From Butyricicoccus faecihominis (lineage in GTDB: Bacteria > Bacillota > Clostridia > Oscillospirales > Butyricicoccaceae), in the NCBI RefSeq assembly GCF_024462775.1, contig NZ_JANGCE010000001.1, positions 277,075-341,074 of the forward strand: a DNA stretch of 64,000 bases. The letters run 5' to 3'. A program made the translations under genes and the position numbers. Positions 33,041 through 42,863 of this stretch are shown here, piece by piece; the stretch's first letter is position 1; each line of letters opens with the position of its first letter. The notes below the pieces were generated by a model. It ran no database searches. It saw only the letters and a program-made list of their open reading frames with translations, and was not told the DNA's origin.

Positions 33041-34618
33041 ATGAAGCGGCTTTATCAAAACGGAACGATCCTGACCATGGAGAACGACGAGCTAGCGGAA
33101 GCGGTGCTTGTGGAGGATGGACGAATCCGCTATGTAGGCACGCAGCGAAGCGCGCCGCGTGTGGCGCCGACTGAAACCGTTGATTTGAACGGTAAAGCGC
33201 TGCTGCCCGCTTTCATTGACGCGCACAGCCATTTTTCCGCTGCGGCAAACGCCTTGCTGCAAGTACCGCTTGAGGAATGCGTGACCAAGGAAGAAATCAC
33301 GGAGCGCGTCGGCGCGTTCATCAAGGAACGCCGGATCGCGCCCGGAGAATGGGTGACCGCGCGCGGATACGATCACAACCAGCTTGCCGGTGGACTGCAC
33401 CCGGATCGCGACACGCTGGACCGTGTGGCGCCGACGAATCCGCTTGTGTTGCAGCACAGGTCCGGGCATGTGGGCGTGTTCAATACGCGGGCGCTTCAAA
33501 GGCTTGGCGTTACAGACGAGACCGTACCGCCGCCGGGCGGACTGATCCAAAAGAAGGACGGACGTTTGACCGGCTATATGGAAGAGACCGCATTCCTTCA
33601 GTATTTAAAGCAGGTACCCACGCCGGAGCCGGCAGCGCTTTTAGACGCTTACCGGCTGGCGCAGCAAAAATACGCTTCCCACGGGATCACGACCGTGCAG
33701 GAAGGCATGATGGTTGATTTGATGGAGCCGATGCTGCGCGCGATGCTGGACGCCGGACTGCTGCGCCTTGATCTGGTCGGCTATGTGGACGCGGCAGGGG
33801 GCGAGCGCTTGCTCAATGCGTTCCGCGCGCACCTCCGCACGTATGTGGGTCATTTTAAGATCGGCGGCTATAAGATGTTTCTGGACGGCTCGCCGCAGGG
33901 GCGGACGGCTTGGATGCGCACGCCATACGTGGGCGGAGGCTGCGGCTATCCCACATTGACGGATGATGAGGCGCGGCGGTATTTGCAGCGAGCGCTGAAG
34001 GACGGTATGCAGCTGCTGGCCCATTGCAATGGGGACGCGGCGGCGGCGCAGTACTTGCGGCTTTGCCGCGAGGCCGCAGGGCAGGGCGCCGACCTTGCGG
34101 CGATTCGTCCGGTGATGATCCACGCGCAGCTATTGGGGCCGGACCAGCTGGACGAGGTGCGTGCGCTTTCCGTCATTCCTTCCTTTTTTGTCGCGCATGT
34201 ATATCATTGGGGCGATACGCATATCAGAAACTTCGGCGCCGACCGCGCAAAGCTAATCAGCCCGACTGGATCGGCGCTGCATCAAGATATTTGTTTCACG
34301 TTTCATCAGGATACGCCGGTGCTCGATCCGGACATGCTGGAAACGATCTGGTGCGCGGCTACGCGCCGCACCAAGGCCGGCGTGCTGCTCGGCGAAAACG
34401 AGCGCATCCCCGTATATGAAGCGCTGCGCGCGGTGACGGCGAACGCCGCTTATCAGTACTTTGAGGAAAACGAAAAGGGCAGTATCGCCGTGGGCAAACG
34501 GGCCGATCTGGTCGTGCTCGATCAAGATCCGCTGGCCGTACCGCCGGAGGACCTACGCGGCGTACGTGTTGTCGAGACCATCAAGGACGGCGAGACGATT
34601 TATGCTGCGGATAGTTGA
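33041..34618 (+). CDS. YtcJ-like amidohydrolase (amidohydrolase_3)
   Basis: 525 residues. Metal-binding segments: LLPAFIDAHSHF (residues about 57-68), GYDHNQL, HRSGHVGVFN, GYKMFLDGSPQGRTAWM (the lysine usually carboxylated or its neighbour), LAHCNGDAA and MIHAQLL; the C-terminal barrel return is GKRADLVVLDQDPLAV. Members hydrolyse varied amides or cyclic amides; the substrate cannot be told. The ATG at 33041 has TAGGAGGG seven bases upstream, so a longer GTG-start version from 33005 is rejected. Placement after purine genes, but behind a terminator, gives only weak functional linkage. Confidence 0.87.
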   Translation: MKRLYQNGTILTMENDELAEAVLVEDGRIRYVGTQRSAPRVAPTETVDLNGKALLPAFIDAHSHFSAAANALLQVPLEECVTKEEITERVGAFIKERRIAPGEWVTARGYDHNQLAGGLHPDRDTLDRVAPTNPLVLQHRSGHVGVFNTRALQRLGVTDETVPPPGGLIQKKDGRLTGYMEETAFLQYLKQVPTPEPAALLDAYRLAQQKYASHGITTVQEGMMVDLMEPMLRAMLDAGLLRLDLVGYVDAAGGERLLNAFRAHLRTYVGHFKIGGYKMFLDGSPQGRTAWMRTPYVGGGCGYPTLTDDEARRYLQRALKDGMQLLAHCNGDAAAAQYLRLCREAAGQGADLAAIRPVMIHAQLLGPDQLDEVRALSVIPSFFVAHVYHWGDTHIRNFGADRAKLISPTGSALHQDICFTFHQDTPVLDPDMLETIWCAATRRTKAGVLLGENERIPVYEALRAVTANAAYQYFEENEKGSIAVGKRADLVVLDQDPLAVPPEDLRGVRVVETIKDGETIYAADS

Positions 34619-34643
34619 ATCCCCCGTGTATTTGTGATAGAAT
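34615..34643 (+). promoter_or_regulatory. Promoter of tgt
   Basis: TTGAAT (34615-34620), 17-base spacer ending TGA, then TAGAAT (34638-34643), so also an extended -10. The -35 overlaps the stop codon of the amidohydrolase gene. Confidence 0.7.
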
Positions 34644-34678
34644 AACTGCAATTATGAATTTTGCAGAGCGAGGGAATT

Positions 34679-35821
34679 ATGGAGATCGGAACATTTGAAT
34701 TGTTAAAAACCGAAGAGCAGGCGCGTCGCGGCCGCTTTATGACCGCGCACGGCGAGGTGCAAACGCCGGTTTTTATGAACGTCGGCACGCAGGGAGCGAT
34801 CAAGGGCGCGCTCGACGCGTTTGACCTGAAGGAGGTCGACTGCCAGATCGAGCTGTCCAACACCTACCATTTGCACGTGCGGCCGGGCGATCAGATCGTG
34901 CGGCAGATGGGCGGTCTGCACCGTTTTATGCGCTGGGATGGGCCGATGCTGACCGATTCGGGCGGTTTTCAGGTTTTCTCACTCGCCACACTGCGTAAGA
35001 TCAAGGAAGAGGGCGTTTATTTCCATTCCCACGTGGATGGACGCAAAATCTTCATGGGCCCGGAGGAGAGCATGCGCATCCAGTCGAATCTTGGCTCGGA
35101 TATTGCCATGGCCTTTGATGAGTGCATTGAAAACCCCGCGCCGCGCGAATATGTCAAGGCTTCGATCGACCGCACGACGCGTTGGCTGCGACGCTGCAAA
35201 GAGGAGCTGGCTCGGCTGAACAGCCTGCCGGAAACGGTCAACCCCCGCCAGCTGCTGTTTGGCATCAATCAGGGCGGCACGTATGACGACCTTCGCGCCG
35301 AGCATATGCAGGAGATCGCCGCGCTCGACCTGCCGGGCTACGCGATCGGCGGCCTGGCGGTCGGAGAATCGACCGATGTGATGTATCATATCCTAGACGT
35401 TACTCTGCCGCACGCACCGGCGCGTAAGCCGCGTTACCTGATGGGCGTCGGCACGCCATCCAACATCATCGAGGGCGTTGCGCGCGGTATCGACTTCTTC
35501 GACTGCGTCATGCCGACGCGCAACGCGCGTCACGGCCATCTGTTCACGCATGACGGCATTTTGAACATTATGAACGCCAAGTACCAGACGGACGACCGCC
35601 CAATTGAAGAGGGCTGCCAGTGCCCGACCTGTCGCCGGTTCAGCCGCGCCTACCTGCGCCATTTGCTCAAAGCGGGTGAAATGCTGTCCCAGCGTCTGCT
35701 GGTGACGCACAACCTTTGGTTCTACAACCACCTGATGGAAGATATCCGCGAGGCTTTGGATCACGGCGACTTTGCCGCATACCGCGCGGCCAACAGCGAG
35801 AAAATGGCAAAACGCATTTAA
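34679..35821 (+). CDS. tgt: tRNA-guanine transglycosylase
   Basis: 380 residues (B. subtilis 381). Exchanges G34 for preQ1 in tRNAs with GUN anticodons. Motifs: MLTDSGGFQVFSL (Asp of the base pocket), GGLAVGE, FDCVMPTRNARHGHLFT (nucleophilic Asp) and the zinc site CQCPTCRRFSRAYLRHLL with a downstream His. ATG at 34679 follows GAGGG by 5 bases. It works upstream of QueA in queuosine synthesis, encoded separately in this window. Confidence 0.95.
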   Translation: MEIGTFELLKTEEQARRGRFMTAHGEVQTPVFMNVGTQGAIKGALDAFDLKEVDCQIELSNTYHLHVRPGDQIVRQMGGLHRFMRWDGPMLTDSGGFQVFSLATLRKIKEEGVYFHSHVDGRKIFMGPEESMRIQSNLGSDIAMAFDECIENPAPREYVKASIDRTTRWLRRCKEELARLNSLPETVNPRQLLFGINQGGTYDDLRAEHMQEIAALDLPGYAIGGLAVGESTDVMYHILDVTLPHAPARKPRYLMGVGTPSNIIEGVARGIDFFDCVMPTRNARHGHLFTHDGILNIMNAKYQTDDRPIEEGCQCPTCRRFSRAYLRHLLKAGEMLSQRLLVTHNLWFYNHLMEDIREALDHGDFAAYRAANSEKMAKRI

Positions 35822-35833
35822 ACACCCCAAAAC

Positions 35834-35870
35834 CGGGAACGCCAATTTTGGCGTTCCCGTTCTGTTGTTT
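35834..35870 (+). terminator. Rho-independent terminator after tgt
   Basis: An 11-bp perfect stem (35834-35844 with 35849-35859), 4-base loop, then TTCTGTTGTTT. Confidence 0.8.
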
Positions 35871-35911
35871 GGGCGGACCGCATACCCTGTAGAGGGAAAT
35901 GGGGTCGTGCA

Positions 35912-37480
35912 GTGCGGATACGAAAAAAGACAATTTTATACGCGGCCAGCGTGCTGGCCTGCGGTAATATAGCGCTGCAAGCGCTGGGGTTTTTATACCG
36001 CGTCCTGCTCAGCCACTACGCGGGCGCGGAAGGTCTGGGCGTGTACCGGCTGGTCAATTCCGCCTATCTGGTACTCAACGCGGGCTGCCTATCCGGGGTG
36101 ACGATGGCATGCTCCCGCCTATCCGCGGCGAGCGCGGCGAGGCGGGAGCGCGGCAAGCTGCCCGCCATTTTGCGTTTATCCTTTGTGTCGTTCGGCACCA
36201 TGTTCTGCACGTGCGCGGTCCTTGTTTTGCCGCTGCGCACCAAAATCGCGGCCGACCTTTTGGGCGATGCGCGATGCGCGATGGCGCTGCCGTTTTTGCT
36301 GCTCTGTTTGGCGCTCACCGGCATTGAAAATATTTTTAAATCCTTTTGCATCGGATTGGAACAGATGCAGTTCTCCGCGGTATCCGAGGTAGGGGAGCAG
36401 TTGATACGCATCCTCGCGGTTTATTTTTTGCTATCGCGCTACCATGGCGAGGATTATGGCGTGATCGCGATGCTGATTTTCGCGGGTATGGTGGTGAGCG
36501 AGATCTTCAGCGCGGTTTTTTTGACCACGTTGTATAAAAAGCAGCTGCGCGCGCCGGCGCGGCCGTTGCCGGTAGACCGGGTGCTTGGCGGCCAGTTTTT
36601 TGCCATTGCGCTGCCGCTATCGATATCCGCGCTGGCAAGCAACCTGCTCTCCTCCGCGGGCGCAGTGCTGCTCCCGCAGCGCCTCATGGCAGCGGGACTC
36701 ACCTACGGTCAGGCGCTTTCCGCGCTCGGCGTCGTTTCCGGTATGGCGATGCCGCTGATCCTGCTGCCGGTGGCGCTCGTGAGCTCGGTGTGCACGGCGC
36801 TGCTGCCCGCTATCACGGCGGCGCAGGCAGTGGGGAACGAAAAGCGCATGCGTTCGCTGGTCGGCCGGACGATCTCGACCGTCGGCCTGATCGCGCTGCC
36901 GGCAACGGCGGTGCTTGTGCCGATGGCGCCCAGACTATCCGAATTAATTTTCGGCCAGCCGCTGTCCACCCACTATGTGATGCTGCTCGGCGCGGTGGCG
37001 GTGGCAAGCTATTACCAGATGGCTTCGGGCAGCTTGCTCAACGCGCTCGGTTTACAGCACATCAATGTCGCCACCGCTATTCTGTCCGAGCTGATGCAGC
37101 TTGCCGTCATGTACCGATGGGCGGCGCGGCCGACACTCGGCATTTACGGCTACCTGCTTGCCATGCTGCTTTCAGCCATTGCGGCGTTCGCGGCCAATCT
37201 CACGGTGCTGCACCAGCACACGCGCTTTCCGCTGCGGCCCTTACGGCGTTTCGGCGTACCTGTTTTGTGCGCGCTGACGCTGTTTTATTGGACGCAGGTC
37301 TGTTACCGCCTCGTTCGCCCGTTTGTATCGGACGCGGTGCCCGCTTTATTGTGCACAGCGCTTGGCGCCGTCGCGGTCTACCTGTTTGTGCTGCGCCTGT
37401 GCGGCGTGCGGCTGATGACCTATCTCGGCCGCCGAATTGAAACTTCCGCCGGGACGCTGTCGATGCGCGGGCGGCCTTGA
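35912..37480 (+). CDS. SpoVB/MOP-family lipid flippase
   Basis: 522 residues with roughly 14 membrane segments, of the polysaccharide-biosynthesis/MurJ superfamily. The opening KKTILYAASVLACGNIALQALGF and the EGLGVYRLVNSAYL segment are typical of the SpoVB group, which moves lipid-linked peptidoglycan precursors across the membrane during spore cortex formation. Starts with GTG behind GAGGGAAATGGGG. Alone between two terminators. Vegetative MurJ function cannot be excluded since several SpoVB paralogues occur in Clostridia. Confidence 0.82.
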   Translation: MRIRKKTILYAASVLACGNIALQALGFLYRVLLSHYAGAEGLGVYRLVNSAYLVLNAGCLSGVTMACSRLSAASAARRERGKLPAILRLSFVSFGTMFCTCAVLVLPLRTKIAADLLGDARCAMALPFLLLCLALTGIENIFKSFCIGLEQMQFSAVSEVGEQLIRILAVYFLLSRYHGEDYGVIAMLIFAGMVVSEIFSAVFLTTLYKKQLRAPARPLPVDRVLGGQFFAIALPLSISALASNLLSSAGAVLLPQRLMAAGLTYGQALSALGVVSGMAMPLILLPVALVSSVCTALLPAITAAQAVGNEKRMRSLVGRTISTVGLIALPATAVLVPMAPRLSELIFGQPLSTHYVMLLGAVAVASYYQMASGSLLNALGLQHINVATAILSELMQLAVMYRWAARPTLGIYGYLLAMLLSAIAAFAANLTVLHQHTRFPLRPLRRFGVPVLCALTLFYWTQVCYRLVRPFVSDAVPALLCTALGAVAVYLFVLRLCGVRLMTYLGRRIETSAGTLSMRGRP

Positions 37481-37519
37481 CAAGCGGAGACAAAACCGAT
37501 ATCATGTTAAACAAGTGTA

Positions 37520-37557
37520 CGGCTCTTGACCGCGGGCGCGGCAAGAGCTGTTTTTTT
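37520..37557 (+). terminator. Rho-independent terminator after the flippase
   Basis: A 9-position stem (37520-37528 with 37542-37550, one G-U), GC-rich 13-base loop and a run of seven T. Confidence 0.88.
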
Positions 37558-37582
37558 GGATTGGAAAAGAGGAACAAAATTA

Positions 37583-38731
37583 ATGGAATTGACGATGTGC
37601 TGCCCAACACTGTTTGGGCTGGAAGGTATCGTAGCGGATGAGCTGCGCTTTAACGGAAAGCTTACCGATGTAACGGCGGAAAATGGCCGCGTGCTGTTTA
37701 CCGGAGATGAGCATACGCTCGCTTGGGCCAATTTAAACCTGCGCTGCGCCGAGCGCGTGCTGATCCGCCTTGGCGTGTTTTCCGCGGGGAGCTTTGACGC
37801 GCTCTTTGAAGGGGTGCGCGCGCTGCCGTGGGAGCAGTTTATCCCGAAAGACGGCGCGTTTCCGGTAAAGGGGCACAGCCTCGACTCTGCGCTGCATTCG
37901 ATCCCGGATTGCCAGAAGATCATCAAAAAGGCCGTGGCAGAGCGCCTGCGGCAGGCCTACGGCCAAAGCTGGTTTGAAGAGAGCGGCGCAAGGCATCAGA
38001 TCCAGTTCTCCATCATGCACGACAAGGCCGAGCTGTTTCTCGATACCTCGGGCGCGGGCCTGCACAAGCGCGGCTACCGGGCCGAGGCGAACGCGGCTCC
38101 GCTGCGGGAAACGCTGGCGGCCGCCATGGTGAAGCTCGCGCGGTGGCGGGGCAGGGAACCGTTTCTGGATCCTTTTTGCGGCTCGGGTACGATCGCCATC
38201 GAAGCGGGGCTGATCGCCTGCCGCCGCGCGCCCGGGCTGATGCGCACGTTTGAAGCGGAAACATGGCCGGTGCTCGATCCGGCGGTTTGGCAAAGAGCGC
38301 GGCAGCAGGCAGTGGACGAGGCGATAGCGGGCGCGCGTTTTTCGATCGTGGGCAGCGATATCGACCCCGCCTGCGTCGCGCTTTCCATGGCTAACGCGCG
38401 CAAGGCGGGCGTCGGCCACACCGTGTGGTTTGAACAGGCGGACGCCGCGAAACGCGACTATTCGCAGGGCGGCGTTCTATTCGCCAACCCGCCCTACGGC
38501 GAGCGCCTGCTCGATATCGAGCGGGCCGAGCAGCTTTACGCCGCCTTTGGCAAAGCGGTGTCCGCGTCGCCCATGAAGCAGTATGTGCTCAGTTCGGACG
38601 CGCAGTTTGAGCATTTCTACGGCAAGAAGGCCGATAAGCGGCGCAAACTCTATAACGGCATGATCAAATGCGACCTATATATGTATTTTAAGCACTCGCC
38701 AAGGCCGGCTGCTAAAACCGACGTTGGATAA
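37583..38731 (+). CDS. THUMP-domain class I rRNA methyltransferase (RlmL-like)
   Basis: 382 residues. N-terminal THUMP/ferredoxin-like RNA-binding part (about 1-165), then an AdoMet-dependent methyltransferase with LDPFCGSGTIAIEAGL (AdoMet loop), GSDIDPACVALSMANARKAGV and the catalytic FANPPYGERL. It corresponds to the N-terminal (m2G2445) half of E. coli RlmL and to YpsC in Bacillus. ATG at 37583 with AAAGAGGA upstream is used; the longer frame starts in the terminator of the flippase gene. Target is likely a guanine in 23S rRNA. Confidence 0.9.
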   Translation: MELTMCCPTLFGLEGIVADELRFNGKLTDVTAENGRVLFTGDEHTLAWANLNLRCAERVLIRLGVFSAGSFDALFEGVRALPWEQFIPKDGAFPVKGHSLDSALHSIPDCQKIIKKAVAERLRQAYGQSWFEESGARHQIQFSIMHDKAELFLDTSGAGLHKRGYRAEANAAPLRETLAAAMVKLARWRGREPFLDPFCGSGTIAIEAGLIACRRAPGLMRTFEAETWPVLDPAVWQRARQQAVDEAIAGARFSIVGSDIDPACVALSMANARKAGVGHTVWFEQADAAKRDYSQGGVLFANPPYGERLLDIERAEQLYAAFGKAVSASPMKQYVLSSDAQFEHFYGKKADKRRKLYNGMIKCDLYMYFKHSPRPAAKTDVG

Positions 38732-38787
38732 TTCGGGCGATTCACAAAAAATTCATAAATTTCGTGGGGAAATTTCCAAAAAAACTC

Positions 38788-38819
38788 TTGCAGAATCGCA
38801 TGCAGTGGTGTAATATAAT
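38788..38819 (+). promoter_or_regulatory. Promoter of groES-groEL
   Basis: TTGCAG (38788-38793) followed after 17 bases by TAATAT, which overlaps TATAAT (38814-38819). Directly upstream of the CIRCE element. Confidence 0.65.
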
Positions 38820-38826
38820 ACTCATG

Positions 38827-38853
38827 TTAGCACTCTTGCTAAACGAGTGCTAA
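38827..38853 (+). promoter_or_regulatory. CIRCE operator (HrcA-binding site)
   Basis: Perfect TTAGCACTC-N9-GAGTGCTAA (38827-38835 and 38845-38853). HrcA, not encoded here, represses groESL through this site and releases on heat shock. Confidence 0.98.
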
Positions 38854-38883
38854 AACTCACTTCGTTAATTTTTATATTTATAG

Positions 38884-40853
<1,970 letters not shown>

Positions 40854-40871
40854 TTTAGCAGATGCTTTTTA

Positions 40872-40920
40872 AAGCGGGGTGCAGTTCAATACTGCGCCCC
40901 GCTTCGCGTTTTGATTTTTT
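40872..40920 (+). terminator. Terminator of groESL
   Basis: A 14-position stem (40872-40885 with 40891-40904, one G-U), loop TCAAT, then CGCGTTTTGATTTTTT. Confidence 0.8.
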
Positions 40921-40979
40921 CCTGTACTTCTGGGGAATACTATGGTAAACTATGCTCGTAGAAGAAAGGAGGCGCTGCC

Positions 40980-41420
40980 ATGATCTTTGGAATTAACAGC
41001 CTCTACATTTGGACTGCGGTGATCATCATCGGCGTCGCGGTGGAAGCGTTCACTCTCGATTTGTCGGCGATCTGGTTCGCGGTCGGCTCGGTTGCGGCGC
41101 TTGTCGCTGCGAGTATCGGCTTGCCGTTGCCTGCGCAGCTGCTCATCTTTGTGCTGTTTTCCGCGGCGCTGCTCATTCTGGTGCGACCCTTTTGCCGCAA
41201 ATTTCTGCACACGAAAAACGAACCGACCAACGCGGACCGTATCATAGGAGAACCGGCCATCGTTGTGATCGAGATCGACAACGTGCAGGAAACGGGAGAA
41301 ATCAAGGTGTTCGGTCAGCTGTGGACCGCGCGCTCCGCGGATGATTCGGTCATTCCCAAGGGCGCTGCCGTGCGCGTGACCGCGATACGCGGCGTAAAGG
41401 CCATTGTAGAAAAGGTGTAG
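40980..41420 (+). CDS. NfeD-like membrane protein
   Basis: 146 residues. Two to three membrane segments (about 5-75) then a C-terminal OB-fold domain (about 85-146; IGEPAIVVIEIDNVQETGEIKVFGQLW, IPKGAAVRVTAI). NfeD proteins pair with SPFH/band-7 proteins; here the SPFH gene follows after 32 bases. Together they probably form membrane microdomain assemblies; no protease domain is present, so this is the short NfeD type. AAAGGAGG at 40965-40972. Confidence 0.9.
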   Translation: MIFGINSLYIWTAVIIIGVAVEAFTLDLSAIWFAVGSVAALVAASIGLPLPAQLLIFVLFSAALLILVRPFCRKFLHTKNEPTNADRIIGEPAIVVIEIDNVQETGEIKVFGQLWTARSADDSVIPKGAAVRVTAIRGVKAIVEKV

Positions 41421-41452
41421 CGAAGACCGTTTTGGAGTAAAGGAGAATTATC

Positions 41453-42361
41453 ATGCCATTTATCGTTCCGTTTATCTGGATTATCCTTGCGATCATCCTG
41501 ATTGCGTTCATTGCGAGCAACATCGTCATCGTGCCGCAGGCACGCGCGTTCATCATTGAACGCCTCGGCACCTATCAGGGCACATGGGGCACCGGCCTGC
41601 ATTTTAAAATCCCGCTGTTCGAGCGCATTGCCCGCAAGGTGACGCTCAAGGAGCAGGTGGTCGATTTTCCGCCGCAGCCCGTTATCACAAAGGATAACGT
41701 CACCATGCAGATCGATACGGTCGTCTATTTCCAAATAACCGACCCCAAGCTGTTCACCTACGGTATCGAAGCGCCGATGAGCGCGATCGAAAACCTGACC
41801 GCGACCACGCTGCGTAATATCATCGGCGATCTGGAACTCGATCAGACGCTGACCAGCCGCGACATCATCAACACCAAAATGCGCGCCATCCTTGATGAAG
41901 CGACCGACGCATGGGGCATCAAGGTAAACCGCGTGGAACTGAAAAATATCATCCCGCCCGCCGCGATCCAAGAATCCATGGAAAAGCAGATGAAGGCGGA
42001 GCGCGAGCGCCGCGAAGCAATTCTCGTGGCGGAAGGCAAGAAGCAATCCGCTATTCTGGTGGCGGAAGGCGAAAAGGAATCCACCGTACTGCGCGCGGAA
42101 GCCAGCCGTATGGCGAAAATCCGTGAAGCGGAAGGCGAAGCCGAAGCGCTGCTGACCGTGCAGAAGGCGCTGGCCGATTCGATCGTCATGCTGAACAACG
42201 CCGAGCCGACCGAGCAGATCATCAAGCTCAAGTCGCTTGAAGCCTTCGGCAAGGCGGCAGACGGCAAGGCGACCAAAATCATTATTCCGAGCCAGATCCA
42301 GAGTCTCGCAGGTCTGGCGACCTCGTTCAAGGAAGTTATCACCGACCCCAAGGGCGAATAA
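41453..42361 (+). CDS. SPFH/band-7 protein (QmcA/stomatin-like)
   Basis: 302 residues. N-terminal membrane helix (about 3-25), band-7 domain (about 26-185; VPQARAFIIERLGTYQGTWG, RVELKNIIPPAAIQESMEKQ), then a charged Ala/Glu-rich helix with repeats EGKKQSAILVAEGEKEST and a tail PSQIQSLAGLATSFKE. Such proteins oligomerise into cages at membranes. Paired with the upstream NfeD-like gene. Confidence 0.93.
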   Translation: MPFIVPFIWIILAIILIAFIASNIVIVPQARAFIIERLGTYQGTWGTGLHFKIPLFERIARKVTLKEQVVDFPPQPVITKDNVTMQIDTVVYFQITDPKLFTYGIEAPMSAIENLTATTLRNIIGDLELDQTLTSRDIINTKMRAILDEATDAWGIKVNRVELKNIIPPAAIQESMEKQMKAERERREAILVAEGKKQSAILVAEGEKESTVLRAEASRMAKIREAEGEAEALLTVQKALADSIVMLNNAEPTEQIIKLKSLEAFGKAADGKATKIIIPSQIQSLAGLATSFKEVITDPKGE

Positions 42362-42367
42362 ACCAGC

Positions 42368-42406
42368 AAAAGCGGCCGCCGAATCCGTTCGGCAGGCCGC
42401 TTTTTT
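42368..42406 (+). terminator. Terminator after nfeD-SPFH
   Basis: A 10-bp outer stem (42368-42377 with 42395-42404) with an inner GCCGAA/TTCGGC stem, ending in TTTTTT. Confidence 0.9.
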
Positions 42407-42416
42407 GTCGCTGACA

Positions 42417-42445
42417 TTGACAAAAACCCGTTTTAATGGTAGCAT
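42417..42445 (+). promoter_or_regulatory. Promoter of the ArsR-ATPase operon
   Basis: TTGACA (42417-42422), 17-base spacer, TAGCAT (42440-42445). Transcription would begin near 42452, which makes an ATG at 42452 nearly leaderless and favours translation from TTG at 42485. I saw no clear ArsR-type inverted repeat around it. Confidence 0.7.
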
Positions 42446-42484
42446 TATTCAATGGATGTTTCTACATCGCGGGAGGGATTGCGG

Positions 42485-42859
42485 TTGGCAACGAAAAAGA
42501 AAGCGGCGGAGGCGGAATGCTGCGAAGAGCATGTGATTCATGCGGGCCCGATCGAGCACGCAAGGCAGCAAATGCCGGCGGAGGAGATCACCAGCGCCGC
42601 TTCGGATTTCTTTAAGGCGTTTTCCGATAAAACGCGCCTGCGCATTCTCGCCGCATTGGGTACGGAGGAGCTCTGCGTGTGCGATATCGCCTCGCTTTTG
42701 AATATGAGCCAATCCGCCATATCCCATCAGCTGCGTTTTCTGAAACAGGCGCGGCTCGTCCGCAGCCGGAAAAGCGGCAAAACGGTGTATTACGCCTTGT
42801 GCGATAGCCATATCCAAACGATATTGGCGCAGGGCATCGCACATGTGCAGGAGGGATAG
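42485..42859 (+). CDS. ArsR/SmtB-family metal-sensing repressor
   Basis: 124 residues from TTG at 42485, chosen because GGGAGG (42470-42475) lies 9 bases upstream and the promoter at 42417-42445 would start transcription at about 42452. Winged-helix core: AFSDKTRLRILAAL, ELCVCDIASLLNMSQSAISHQLRFLKQARLV, KSGKTVYYALCD. Cysteines in ELCVCD match the alpha-3 metal site of CadC/ArsR sensors, and the N-terminal CCEEHVIHAG gives further ligands as in CadC (Cd/Pb/Zn). It precedes a P1B-ATPase-like gene by 4 bases, the usual CadC-CadA layout, so it probably regulates it. Confidence 0.88.
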   Translation: MATKKKAAEAECCEEHVIHAGPIEHARQQMPAEEITSAASDFFKAFSDKTRLRILAALGTEELCVCDIASLLNMSQSAISHQLRFLKQARLVRSRKSGKTVYYALCDSHIQTILAQGIAHVQEG

Positions 42860-42863
42860 ATTG

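Noticed and set aside
42452..42484. ATG at 42452 as start of the ArsR gene
   Set aside because: It would sit at the predicted transcript start with no ribosome-binding site; TTG at 42485 has a proper one.
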